Position numbers and translations under genes: made by a program
Notes under the pieces: generated by a model
Told to the model about the DNA's origin: nothing
What the model saw: the letters and a program-made list of their open reading frames with translations, nothing else
The model's database searches: none
Source of the DNA: Chloracidobacterium sp.
GTDB lineage: Bacteria; Acidobacteriota; Blastocatellia; Pyrinomonadales; Pyrinomonadaceae
Reading direction: 5' to 3'
DNA length: 64,000 nt
Assembly: GCA_016716365.1 (NCBI GenBank)
Contig: JADJWM010000017.1
Location: 372,001 to 436,000 of the forward strand
Shown here: one piece after another, positions 32,916 through 46,001 of the stretch
Numbering within the stretch: position 1 is the stretch's first letter
Layout of the letters: each line of letters begins with the position of its first letter

Positions 32916-33036
32916 ACACGAAAGATAATTCGTGGTAAAGTCGAAATTTCGACCCTTACATTTGGTTAATAAACAAGCGTGGTTTGGGGCCGTAGGCGTG
33001 CATCGTGCGTTTATGCTTCGGGCCAAAGGAGCGTAA

Positions 33037-36000
33037 ATGTCATCAAAGAACCGTCAACGGCCGGTGGGCGATCTTCGCTCACGAATTCGGGCGTCTCGCA
33101 GTCTGATCTTCTGTTTTCTTTCATTGCTGTTGGTCACATCCGTGGCCGTCGCACCCTACTATTTAGCGACTCAGGCTTCCGCCCCGACGGGTGAGGGCCT
33201 GATAGTCCGTACCAAGAGCTACGATCCTGAGATCCCGAATTACGATATTCGGACCGCCAAGAGGGCGGACAAGGAATCATTTTTCGAAGCATCGCGAAGC
33301 GAAGTAAGCAAGGCGAAGGCAGATGTTTCGGCGATCCGTGAAGGTATCGCCCGGGCCGAGCAAGACCTAAAGTCGGCGTATCCCGGCATCAAGCTTGACT
33401 ATAACGAAAGCCTGAAAATACCCGAGGTGATCTCGCCGGACTTTTATCGCTCCGATGCAGAATTTCTCACCCGCCCGACGGGCGCGAAAAGGTCCCAGGT
33501 CCTACGCAGCTTCCTCGAAGAGCACAATCGCCTGATCGGATTTTCAGGCGAGCAGGTCCGGGAGCTAAAGACCGAGTCTGACTATACGAATCCGAACGGC
33601 AACCTGTCTTACGTTCATCTTGGCCAGGAGGCTTTCGGGATCCCGGTCTTCCAAGGTGAGGTCAAGGCCGGATTTACCCGGGACGGCCGCCTTTTCAGGA
33701 TAATAAATAATCTTGCGCCGGGCCTGACCTACGAAGCCCTCTCCCGTAACTTTGGCGATCCGGCCGCTGCCGTCAGGGCCGCCTCAGGCCACATCAACTT
33801 GGAATTGCGGGCGCAGGATTCGGTCAGTAACGCCAAGGCGTCCACCGAGAACAAAGTCGTTTTCGGCGAGGGTGACTGGGCGACGACCGCCGAGAAAATG
33901 TACTTCCCGCTTGAACCCGGGGTGGCCGTACCGGCTTGGCGCGTCCTGATCTGGCAGGAAGTCAATGCGTATTACGTCGTTGTCGATGCACGGACCGGCG
34001 AAATGCTCTGGCGCAAGAACATTACTAACGACCAGACCCAGACTGCCACGTACAACGTTTACGCAAACTCTAATTCGGTTCTTGATGTTCACGAGAGCCC
34101 GGCACCGATAACGCCGGGACCGATCGACCCGGGTCTTGGCACACAGGGAACTCAGATCGCTCGTGTCGACCGGACGCTGATCGGAAACGAAGGTCCGCTT
34201 TCGTTCAACAACCTCGGATGGATAAACGACGGAGCCAACGGCGGGAACGGTTTCACCGACGGCAATAGCGTCGAAGCCGGAGTCGATCTGGGCGGAGCGA
34301 ACGGGGTCGACGCACCGACAAACGGGGTCGCCCGCGTTTTCAACTACGCTTATAATCCACCGCCAGGACTCGGCGGGCCGCCGGACGACAACACGACATC
34401 CAATTCCCGGAACGGTGCCGTCACCCAGTTATTTTACATCAATAACCGGTATCACGATGTTCTTTACCAGCTCGGTTTCAACGAGCAGGCCAGGAACTTC
34501 CAAAACAGTAACTTTGGCCGAGGCGGTGCTGAACTGGATAGGGTCTCGGCCGAGGCTCAGGATTCATCGGGAACAAACAACGCGAATTTTTCTACACCGG
34601 CTGACGGCGGCCGCGGCCGCATGCAGATGTACCGTTTTACCCAGGTTCCCAGCCGCGACGGAGACCTTGATGCCGATATCGTGGTCCACGAATTTACGCA
34701 CGGCTTGTCAAACCGGCTGGTCGGCAACGCTTTCGGATTGAACAACAACCGCGGCGGCGGCATGGGCGAAGGCTGGTCAGATTGGTACGGACTTTCGCTG
34801 TTGTCCGAACCGACTGATCCGATCCAGGGCATCTATACGACCGGGGCCTACGCGACATTTCAGGTGTTCGGACTTGGGTCGACAAACTCCTATTACGGCA
34901 TTCGCCGTTTTCCTTATGCGGTCCGTTCGTTCACCGGCGGTCCTAATAATCGCCCGCACAATCCGCTGACAGCGGCCGACGTCAACGCCGGCTGCGTTCT
35001 TACTGACGGTGCATTTCCTCCGTCCGGCGGCGGTGCATGTAACCAGGTGCACAACACGGGTGAGGTCTGGTCGTCGATGCTTTGGGAGGTACGTGCTCAG
35101 CTTATCGGCCGGCTCGGTCCGGCCGCCGGAAACATGCGGGCCCTCCAGCTCGTTACCGACGGCCTTAAGCTGACGCCGAACAGCCCGACTTTCCAGACGG
35201 CCCGCGACGCCATCATTGATGCCGCCGCAGCGGCAGCGGTCGCCGACGATCCGAATGTCGCACCAAATGCCGCCGCAGACGTCGTCGACGTCAGAGAAGG
35301 CTTCCGGATCCGCGGCATGGGATTCAGCGCCAGCGACGACGGAACGACAGTCGTCGAGGCATTCGACTTGCCGAATGCGATCATTACCTCGCCCATTACG
35401 ATCTCGGATCCGGGCCCGGGCGGTGACGGCGACGGGATCCCCGAACCCGGCGAGACGGTCCTTTTGAACGTGCCGGTCACCAACAATACCGGAGCGCCTG
35501 TCACCAACGTGGTCGTTAATGCGACAGGCGGCGGCAGTGCGAATTACGGGACGGTCAACCATGGAGAGGTGGTGACGAGGAACATTCCCTTCACTATCTC
35601 CGGCGGAGCCCCGTGCGGCAGCACGGTAAACGTTCAGCTCGATCTTACAAGCGATGCCGGCAACCAGGCTCCCGCGAACCATTCGTTCGCACTCGGTAGC
35701 CCGGTCGGGACCGTCGAGAATTTCGACGGCGTGACCGCCCCGGCGCTTCCGGCCGGCTGGACCAACACGCAGACCAACGGAACGCTGATCAACTGGACTA
35801 CGGTTGCGACATCGCCTGATTCACCGCCGAACGCCGCGTTCGCGAACGATCCGACATCGACCAGCGCCGCTGCGCTCACGATGCCTGCGACGGCGATCTC
35901 GTCAACGGCCGCGAAGATCAAATTCCGTTTGAATACGAATACGGAAGCTAACTTCGACGGGGTCGTGCTTGATATGAAGATCGGTGCCGGAGCCTGGCAG

Positions 36001-37374
36001 GATTTCCTGGTCGGCGGCGGTACATTTGTTACGGGTGGATACACCGGGAATCTTGGCGGGACCGGGCCCGTGGCCGGCCGCCAGGGCTGGTCGGGCAATT
36101 CGAACGGGTACTTCAATGTTGAAGGTACCTTACCCGTTTTAGCCAACGGGCAATCGGTCCAGTTCCGTTGGATCATGGGTTCCGATACGTCCGTCGGCGG
36201 TGCGGGTGCCCGAATCGACAACGTCGAGGTCGTGAATAGCTATAACTGCGGCGGAGGACCTCCGCCGACACCGACGCCGACGCCTACACCGACGCCGACA
36301 CCTACGCCGACGCCGACACCGACGCCGACGCCGACTCCGACGCCGACGCCAACGCCGACGCCGACGCCAACTCCGACGCCGACGCCAACTCCGACGCCGA
36401 CGCCGACACCGACGCCGACGCCGCCGACGCCGACGCCGACACCTCCTCCGCCGGGAGTCTGCACGCCGACGCTGACGGTGACCGAGGTCAACCCGGGAAG
36501 CCTTTCGGGCTTTGAGTCGATCACGGCAGGATCGGGCATGGTCTCGGTGGATACGGTCAACTTCGGTGCGGGCCTCCAGGGCTTGACGCTTGTGAGTGCG
36601 ACCAATGCGAACGTGTCGATACCGTCGTTCCCCATAGGGACGTTCAATCCGGTCACGGCGACGTTTACGGTGCCGAACCCGGCACAGCCCGTTGACTTCA
36701 CTCTGCGGGCCTCGTCGAGGTTCTTCGCCATCCTGATCAGGGCACAGTGCTCGGGCGGACCTCCTCCTCCAACGCCGACGCCGACACCGACGCCTACGCC
36801 TACGCCGACGCCGACGCCGACGCCGACACCGACGCCGACGCCGACGCCGACGCCGACACCGACGCCAACGCCTACGCCGACGCCGACACCGACGCCGACG
36901 CCTACACCGACGCCGACGCCTCCCCCGCCGGGAATCTGCACGCCGACACTGACCGTGACGGATGTGTTCCCGGGCAGTTCAGCGGCGTATGAGTCGATCT
37001 CGCCGGGGCCGGGTTCTGTGACGGTGGATCACGTCAACTTCGGAGCGGGGCTCCAGGGCTTTACGCTGGTGAGTGCGACGAACGCCGTGGTTTCGATACC
37101 GTCGTTCCCGTTCGGGACGTACAATCCGGTGACGGCGACGTTCACGAGGCCGAATCCGTCACAGCCGGTCGACTTCACGCTGAGGGCATCGGCCCGGCTG
37201 AACACGGTCCTGATCCGTGCTCAGTGCGGTGCACCGGCACGTCCTGCAGGGCCGGGCGGGAAGATGACGCCCGAGGTAAGCCTGTGGCTGCCGACGCGGT
37301 CGGCGGAGCTTGACGGGCTCTTGAGCGTGGTGAGGTACGCACTGAAGCCTGCCGAAGCAGGGGCGGACGAATAG
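33037..37374 (+). CDS. secreted M36 (fungalysin) metalloprotease with double Pro-Thr linker and C-terminal A/B module
   Basis: A strong AAAGGAG ribosome site precedes this ATG. There is a signal-anchor at about residues 23-45, an FTP-like propeptide (about 60-340), then the M36 catalytic domain with HEFTH (H551, E552, H555) and the third ligand E578 in GEGWSDW. Next are a CARDB-like domain (about 785-885) and a jelly-roll-like domain. Then 29 PT pairs with one interruption (36265-36441), domain A, 25 PT pairs (36769-36918), domain B and the same acidic tail as the previous protein. At 1445 aa it is much longer than fungal M36 enzymes because of the added C-terminal module. Confidence 0.93.
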   Translation: MSSKNRQRPVGDLRSRIRASRSLIFCFLSLLLVTSVAVAPYYLATQASAPTGEGLIVRTKSYDPEIPNYDIRTAKRADKESFFEASRSEVSKAKADVSAIREGIARAEQDLKSAYPGIKLDYNESLKIPEVISPDFYRSDAEFLTRPTGAKRSQVLRSFLEEHNRLIGFSGEQVRELKTESDYTNPNGNLSYVHLGQEAFGIPVFQGEVKAGFTRDGRLFRIINNLAPGLTYEALSRNFGDPAAAVRAASGHINLELRAQDSVSNAKASTENKVVFGEGDWATTAEKMYFPLEPGVAVPAWRVLIWQEVNAYYVVVDARTGEMLWRKNITNDQTQTATYNVYANSNSVLDVHESPAPITPGPIDPGLGTQGTQIARVDRTLIGNEGPLSFNNLGWINDGANGGNGFTDGNSVEAGVDLGGANGVDAPTNGVARVFNYAYNPPPGLGGPPDDNTTSNSRNGAVTQLFYINNRYHDVLYQLGFNEQARNFQNSNFGRGGAELDRVSAEAQDSSGTNNANFSTPADGGRGRMQMYRFTQVPSRDGDLDADIVVHEFTHGLSNRLVGNAFGLNNNRGGGMGEGWSDWYGLSLLSEPTDPIQGIYTTGAYATFQVFGLGSTNSYYGIRRFPYAVRSFTGGPNNRPHNPLTAADVNAGCVLTDGAFPPSGGGACNQVHNTGEVWSSMLWEVRAQLIGRLGPAAGNMRALQLVTDGLKLTPNSPTFQTARDAIIDAAAAAAVADDPNVAPNAAADVVDVREGFRIRGMGFSASDDGTTVVEAFDLPNAIITSPITISDPGPGGDGDGIPEPGETVLLNVPVTNNTGAPVTNVVVNATGGGSANYGTVNHGEVVTRNIPFTISGGAPCGSTVNVQLDLTSDAGNQAPANHSFALGSPVGTVENFDGVTAPALPAGWTNTQTNGTLINWTTVATSPDSPPNAAFANDPTSTSAAALTMPATAISSTAAKIKFRLNTNTEANFDGVVLDMKIGAGAWQDFLVGGGTFVTGGYTGNLGGTGPVAGRQGWSGNSNGYFNVEGTLPVLANGQSVQFRWIMGSDTSVGGAGARIDNVEVVNSYNCGGGPPPTPTPTPTPTPTPTPTPTPTPTPTPTPTPTPTPTPTPTPTPTPTPTPTPTPTPPTPTPTPPPPGVCTPTLTVTEVNPGSLSGFESITAGSGMVSVDTVNFGAGLQGLTLVSATNANVSIPSFPIGTFNPVTATFTVPNPAQPVDFTLRASSRFFAILIRAQCSGGPPPPTPTPTPTPTPTPTPTPTPTPTPTPTPTPTPTPTPTPTPTPTPTPTPTPTPPPPGICTPTLTVTDVFPGSSAAYESISPGPGSVTVDHVNFGAGLQGFTLVSATNAVVSIPSFPFGTYNPVTATFTRPNPSQPVDFTLRASARLNTVLIRAQCGAPARPAGPGGKMTPEVSLWLPTRSAELDGLLSVVRYALKPAEAGADE
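36265..36441 (+). repeat. coding tract of 29 Pro-Thr dipeptides with one extra Pro
   Basis: First linker of the M36 protein. A single CCG codon inserted at 36421-36423 breaks the dipeptide register (26 pairs before it and 3 after). Confidence 0.98.
36769..36918 (+). repeat. coding tract of 25 Pro-Thr dipeptides
   Basis: Second linker of the M36 protein. It has the same length as the second linker of the reprolysin-like protein. Confidence 0.98.
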
Positions 37375-37436
37375 GAACAGCCCGGCGGCGGATGACCCTT
37401 GACGGGCAGGCCCGACCGCCGGCATTAAGACAAGAC

Positions 37437-37469
37437 GGCCGAAGCTGTCCCGCGTGGACAGCCTCGGCC
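37437..37469 (+). terminator. terminator hairpin copy 2
   Basis: The same 33-nt hairpin as at 32753-32785, here followed by TCTTTATTTT. It ends the M36 gene. Confidence 0.9.
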
Positions 37470-37554
37470 TCTTTATTTTCGAACTTCTTTCTGGGCCAGA
37501 TTCTTTACCGAAAGACCCTACGAACCTGCGATCGAGCGTAACCACGAAACGCGG

Positions 37555-38100
37555 CTACAGACATCTTCGGATCCGTTCGAGTACACCCTTTCGAAGCCGA
37601 AACTCGCCAACTTCCTCGCTTGAATTCAAGAGAGTCACTTTCAGCGTCATTCGTTCGCCTGTTACCTTCCCTTCAAACAAAGCAGGCTCGCGGAGTTCTT
37701 TCCGGTCGGGCCGGACCGGGCCCGGGCGTAGCCGGACATGGCTGCCGCTTAGCTTGAAAGTGCCGTTTCTGGCCAGTCGGAAGCGGCCTGGTATTTCGCC
37801 GTCCGCACACGGGTATTCGATCGTACTATGCTCTTTTCCGACGGTTAGCTGGATCCCGTCGCCGCCCCACGGGCCGTCCGCGGCATACCGCGTCTGTCCG
37901 CCCTCTCCACCGACATCTGCATTCATAAAAGTGAAATTATCCCAGTGGGCTCCGCCATCCCGGAACAACCGGAATTCTCCTCGAAGACCGGCCCGATCGC
38001 CCACTGCCATGACCGCCTGGTCAGAAATACGTGCCGACCCCGGAGGACCGAGGGCCGCGGTCAAAAGAATGAAAAATATCCATTTTCTTGGATCAAACAT
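37555..38100 (-). CDS. hypothetical exported protein
   Basis: Not recognised. 181 residues with a signal peptide (about 1-23, cleavage after GSA) and a beta-rich mature part without cysteine pairs or catalytic motifs. It sits on the opposite strand between the M36 and P-domain genes, convergent with the former across 180 bp. No strong ribosome site is visible before the ATG, which lowers confidence, but the signal peptide and codon usage look real. Confidence 0.6.
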   Translation of the reverse strand: MFDPRKWIFFILLTAALGPPGSARISDQAVMAVGDRAGLRGEFRLFRDGGAHWDNFTFMNADVGGEGGQTRYAADGPWGGDGIQLTVGKEHSTIEYPCADGEIPGRFRLARNGTFKLSGSHVRLRPGPVRPDRKELREPALFEGKVTGERMTLKVTLLNSSEEVGEFRLRKGVLERIRRCL

Positions 38101-38114
38101 TGCTTATGGAAATC

Positions 38115-38171
38115 AGTTATGGCATAAAGTATGCGCGGCTACGTTGATGAACTGTAACCTATAATACGGAA
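38115..38171 (+). promoter_or_regulatory. candidate upstream element, second copy
   Basis: TGGCATAAAG at 38120, ACTGTAACC at 38151, then AATAC. It matches the element at 32865-32915 in order and in distance to the ATG (about 140 bp). Confidence 0.35.
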
Positions 38172-38293
38172 ATACAACCAGCCATCCATTAGACTAGCTC
38201 GATTCATTAGCCTTTTACACCGCTGACACTATTGCTTACTTCCCATGAGCACGACTTGGGGGAGGGAGAGGCCTAAACCGGAGGAACACGTAA

Positions 38294-42340
<4,047 letters not shown>

Positions 42341-42403
42341 CGATCGCCCGGCTGCCGGACCGCTTCGCCGTGGGGCGGTCCGACGGTCGGCATAGAACAA
42401 AAT

Positions 42404-42446
42404 GGCCGAAGCTGTCCAGATCAAGACAGCCTCGGCCTTTTTATTT
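42404..42446 (+). terminator. terminator hairpin copy 3
   Basis: GGCCGAAGCTGTCC and GACAGCCTCGGCC with a different loop (AGATCAA), followed by TTTTTATTTT. It is a rho-independent terminator of the P-domain gene and homologous to copies 1 and 2. Confidence 0.92.
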
Positions 42447-42565
42447 TGAGTTCAAGCGGTTCACGCTCGGTCGTCCGGGCGTCGACGAGAGGCCGCAGGA
42501 GTCAGCAAAATGTAAATCGAGCGGGTCTTCGAGAAAGGAACTGACGGTTTCACGATCAAGGGATC

Positions 42566-43693
42566 TCAATCGATCTTATAGGCTTTTCCGTTCCAGATGG
42601 TCACGACGGTACCGATGAAGCTCTCTGCAAGGCTTCTCAGGCCCCCGTCCAACCTTCGGTAGTCTTCCGTGTTTCGGCGAACGTTTATGGTCCCCTGGCC
42701 GCGGTAGGTGGTGTCGTACCAGGCACCCTGACGGAATTCAAAGGTCTTGCCCTTCACCTGCCTGCGGTTCGATGCCATTCGATTCGCTCCGACCGATTTT
42801 TTCGCTTCAGGACTGGCATCGGCGGCTTGCTTGTCACGCGGTGCGCCCGGCGCCATTGTTACGGCCTTCGGCGGCGGTGGCGGCGGAGTTCCCGAGGGAA
42901 CTGCGCGAAGCGTTTCTTTTCGTACCTCGTTTTCGCGTGCGGGCATCGCACTCCGGTCCTGCTGCGCGATCACGTCAGCCGTCTGCTCTTCGGCCTTGTC
43001 CTTCTTTTCCGCGATATCCGGAAGGACGGTCGCTCGCGGTATCGGACGCTGCAACGCTCTATCATCTTCCGCCTGCCCGGCCGGTTGTTGTATTGAATGA
43101 TCGGATGCGGCTGTGTTGGCCGCCGGCTCCGAGCTTCTCACTTCCGGGGCCGATTCGGTCAACAGCCCCGGCGAATTTGCCGTGGCATTCGCGGCGTCTG
43201 TCGGGGCGGCGCTTGCCGCGTTTGTGTTCGAAAACGTCTGCTGTTCGACCGGTGCGTTCTGTGCCGTCGGCTCGGATCGCGACATTTCATAGGCGCCCAT
43301 CGGAAGGGTGTTCAAAACGACCGACACACCTATAAATCCGGCGAACAAGACCACCAGCCCGCCGAGCGTGTATGCAAGCTGCGGGAACCGGAACAGGCGG
43401 CGATACCACGGCAACGCCGCCGCTATTGGTGCCGCGGCATTAACTCGCTCAGGCGCAGCTATGTCGTCAAAACCTATCAATATTGCGCTCGATAATACCT
43501 TCCGGCACGGATCGCATTCAGCAAAGTGATTCGTCAAAACGGCCCTGGTATTCTCGGGCATCGCCCTTTCGACAAACGCGGCGATCTCGTCCGCGTCGGG
43601 GTGACCGCCCGCGAATTCGCCGATCGTGATGGTCCTGCCGCCGGATCCCCGCTTCAGCAGTGCATCTATTTCTTTGTCGAACTCAACTTCCAT
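42566..43693 (-). CDS. membrane anti-sigma factor with N-terminal zinc-finger-like domain
   Basis: I chose the ATG at 43693: the frame continues 25 codons upstream but into the 3' end of the sigma gene. The N-terminal domain (about residues 30-80) has the H-x3-C-x2-C pattern (NHFAECDPCRK) of zinc-binding anti-sigma domains, followed by one membrane segment (about 120-142) and a long Ala/Pro/Glu-rich extracytoplasmic region. A short conserved C-terminal domain (YDTTYRGQGTINVRRN) resembles none I know. It lies 28 bp after the sigma factor gene, so it probably restrains that sigma factor. Confidence 0.85.
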   Translation of the reverse strand: MEVEFDKEIDALLKRGSGGRTITIGEFAGGHPDADEIAAFVERAMPENTRAVLTNHFAECDPCRKVLSSAILIGFDDIAAPERVNAAAPIAAALPWYRRLFRFPQLAYTLGGLVVLFAGFIGVSVVLNTLPMGAYEMSRSEPTAQNAPVEQQTFSNTNAASAAPTDAANATANSPGLLTESAPEVRSSEPAANTAASDHSIQQPAGQAEDDRALQRPIPRATVLPDIAEKKDKAEEQTADVIAQQDRSAMPARENEVRKETLRAVPSGTPPPPPPKAVTMAPGAPRDKQAADASPEAKKSVGANRMASNRRQVKGKTFEFRQGAWYDTTYRGQGTINVRRNTEDYRRLDGGLRSLAESFIGTVVTIWNGKAYKID

Positions 43694-43721
43694 CGATCTA
43701 TCCAGCCATTTACAGAACGCC

Positions 43722-44681
43722 TCAAAAAAGGGTTTCTTGCACCATCGCCAACAGCACCACGCCCGCAACCAGCTTCTCGACGCTTAACCCCAATTTCGAC
43801 GCGGTTTCCGAAAGATGCCTCTTCACTTCGGCTGCGGTCCAGCCGTGATGGTCCCTGAGGCTCTTTTCGACCAGTTTCCTTATTTCAGCTTGAACACGGA
43901 CCAGCTTTCGGCTGGCGGTGGCCTCGTGATAGCCAAAGGCCGCGGCGATGTCTTTCAATTTAAGGTCGTCGAAATAGTAAAGCTTCAGGATCAGCTTGTC
44001 TTCGGCCTCGAGAGCATCGATCGCGGCCTTCAGTGCCTTTGATACATCCGAAGCGGTCTGTTTTTCGGTCAGCAGTTCCTCGGGGTTGTCCGCGTGGGAA
44101 ACAAGGTGATTGTGATCGTGGTTAGTGCTCTCGGCCGCTTCGTTCGCAAGGTTCTCGAACTCCCGGGCCTCTTCGACCTGAACAAGCCGAGACTGCTTTC
44201 TGAACTGGTCAACGGCAAGCTGCGAGACGACCGCCCGCAGCCACCCGGCCAGGCTCCCGCGGCCCGAATAATACGCCAGCTTGCTTTTCTTATTTCCCTC
44301 GGCGTCCTGCCGCAACCCGTAAAGCTCTGCCCAAATAGAACTTGCCAGGTCTTCGGCATCTTCATTATTCGCCGACATCTTCCTCGCCGCCGACTTGACC
44401 GTGAAATCAAAATTCGCGACCAGCTCTTCCCAGGCCTTCTCGTCGCCTCGTTCGCAGGCTATCACCAGGCAAAGATCGTCCGCCCGGATCTCGTCGATAA
44501 ACTGTTTGATCTCAGCATGTTGGGGTCGAGCATTGTCACGAAAAAGATACTTTCCCAGCGTCAATTGAACCCTGACGCCAAGGTCCGAGGCCGTCAGACC
44601 GCGGCTGTCCGAAGCCCGCCCAAGCAGCCGGTCGATCGACTCCTCGACGATATTCTTAAAATTGTCTGCGATCGGTTCCAC
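43722..44681 (-). CDS. ECF-type RNA polymerase sigma factor
   Basis: A 319-residue sigma factor: an N-terminal extension of about 85 residues, region 2 (about 95-165, including NNEDAEDLASSIWAELYG and GSLAGWLRAVVSQLAVDQFRK), and region 4 (about 215-275, LKLKDIAAAFGYHEATASRKLVRVQAEI). A C-terminal hydrophobic stretch (LVAGVVLLAMVQETLF) is unusual for a sigma factor and could sit in or on the membrane. The anti-sigma gene follows after 28 bp. Target promoters are unknown. Confidence 0.88.
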   Translation of the reverse strand: MEPIADNFKNIVEESIDRLLGRASDSRGLTASDLGVRVQLTLGKYLFRDNARPQHAEIKQFIDEIRADDLCLVIACERGDEKAWEELVANFDFTVKSAARKMSANNEDAEDLASSIWAELYGLRQDAEGNKKSKLAYYSGRGSLAGWLRAVVSQLAVDQFRKQSRLVQVEEAREFENLANEAAESTNHDHNHLVSHADNPEELLTEKQTASDVSKALKAAIDALEAEDKLILKLYYFDDLKLKDIAAAFGYHEATASRKLVRVQAEIRKLVEKSLRDHHGWTAAEVKRHLSETASKLGLSVEKLVAGVVLLAMVQETLF

Positions 44682-44746
44682 GCCTTAGATCATTGGGAAG
44701 TTTAGCACTTATTCGATGTGAGACGGAACATTCGGGTTCGCAGAAC

Positions 44747-45853
44747 CTATTTCAGGTGCTTATGCAAATACCGGATGATCTTATACCCATCCAGATATAC
44801 CCACGGTTTTTCGCCCAGCGTGTAGTGGCCGCAGGGAATGGCGGCTTTCGAGTGCGGGATCTTGCGGCGGCGGAGTTCGCGCATCACGTCGCGGGAAAGT
44901 TCGACGGGGAAGCTCAGGTCGTAAAGCGTGTAAATATACCGCTGCGGCCGCGGCGGAAGTGCGGCAAGACGGTCCATAAAGGCCATGGGCGAGACGGGCA
45001 TCCAGTATTCGCGGAGTTCGTCCAGATGCAGGTTCTCGCCGAAGCCCTCGCGGACGTGATAGGTCGACAGGCCGTGCCAGACCACGTCGGCCATGTATCC
45101 GGAAACGTGGTTAAAGACGGCCGCATCGAGATCCGGCTCGTGCACCCACGCCATAAAGGCCACGCACGATCCGATGCTTGTGCCGACAATGCCGACCTTT
45201 TCGTACCCCTGTTCTTTAAGCCATGCAACAGCCGCTCGTGTGTCCAAAACGGCTTGCCTGACCGACTGCAGCGAGCGGCCGATGTTCGGCGAGACGAGAT
45301 GATCGGCCCGCTCAAGCTCCGGCGGCATTCGCTCCTCGTGATAAGGAAGCGTCAGCCTTAATGCTGACAACCCGACCTTATTTAAGAACTTGGCAAGGTC
45401 GAAATAGGTTCCTGCCTTTGCGTTCCAATGCGGCAGGAGGATGACGGCCGCACGTTTGTCCGGATGCGGGAAGTAGGTCGCGACGGCGGTGTTGTTTTCG
45501 GCGGAGATCGTCTCGATCGCGCTTTTCCACGTCAGTACCGGTATCTCGACCTGCTCCGGCTGGTCTTTCAACTCCTCTGCACTGAGGGAGGCCGCCGACG
45601 GATATAGGCGTGTCTCAAGCCGAAACTCCGGAACCGCTGACAACGCGAAGAATTCATCGCTGTTCTCGACCGCTTTCCGCGAAAATTCCGCAAGGACGGT
45701 TCGCGGGTCCTTGCCGTTTTTGTTATCGATCGCTTCGGACGAGTGCGCCCGCGTTCCGACAAACTCCGCTCCCCACTCGAACTCCTGCACCGTGCGATTG
45801 TCGTTCAACATCGCAAAGTACCGCTCGCGTTTGTGCATGTAGCGTTTGAGCAT
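44747..45853 (-). CDS. alpha/beta hydrolase (ABHD18-like)
   Basis: An alpha/beta-hydrolase fold with the nucleophile elbow GTSIGS (about residues 226-231), an oxyanion region LLPHWNAK and a late His in IPCGHYTLG. The long N-terminal region resembles abhydrolase family 18 proteins. Substrate unknown. Its start lies just beside the abnormal homopolymer block, so its 5' region and promoter cannot be judged. An ATG at 45838 is an alternative start. Confidence 0.8.
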   Translation of the reverse strand: MLKRYMHKRERYFAMLNDNRTVQEFEWGAEFVGTRAHSSEAIDNKNGKDPRTVLAEFSRKAVENSDEFFALSAVPEFRLETRLYPSAASLSAEELKDQPEQVEIPVLTWKSAIETISAENNTAVATYFPHPDKRAAVILLPHWNAKAGTYFDLAKFLNKVGLSALRLTLPYHEERMPPELERADHLVSPNIGRSLQSVRQAVLDTRAAVAWLKEQGYEKVGIVGTSIGSCVAFMAWVHEPDLDAAVFNHVSGYMADVVWHGLSTYHVREGFGENLHLDELREYWMPVSPMAFMDRLAALPPRPQRYIYTLYDLSFPVELSRDVMRELRRRKIPHSKAAIPCGHYTLGEKPWVYLDGYKIIRYLHKHLK

Positions 45854-45868
45854 GGATAGAATTATTTA

Positions 45869-45998
45869 CCCCGGGGGGGGGGGGGGGGCGGGAAGAGAGG
45901 GGAACCCCCCGGAGGAAAAAAAAAAAAAAAAAAGGGGGGGGGGGGGGCCCCCCCCCCCCCCGGCCGGCCCCCCCGGGGTGGGGGGGGGGGAAAAAAAA
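45869..45998. other. abnormal homopolymer block, probable assembly artefact
   Basis: About 130 bp composed almost only of long G, A and C runs (for example a 19-base A run and G and C runs of 14-17), unlike anything else in the window. It sits exactly between the abhydrolase start and the bshA stop. I treat it as a low-quality gap fill rather than biology. Confidence 0.85.
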
Positions 45999-46001
45999 TT
46001 C

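Larger units (their letters stand above)
32691..33036. other. intergenic region between the reprolysin-like and M36 genes
   Basis: 346 bp. The first roughly 95 bp (to 32785) are nearly identical to 37375-37469 after the M36 gene and end in the shared terminator hairpin. The rest is AT-richer and holds a possible promoter element around 32865-32915. A clear AAAGGAG ribosome site precedes the M36 ATG. No gene is seen. Confidence 0.7.

Noticed and set aside
45869..45998. G-quadruplex regulatory element
   Set aside because: The composition is too extreme and unlike any other intergenic region here; artefact is the simpler reading.
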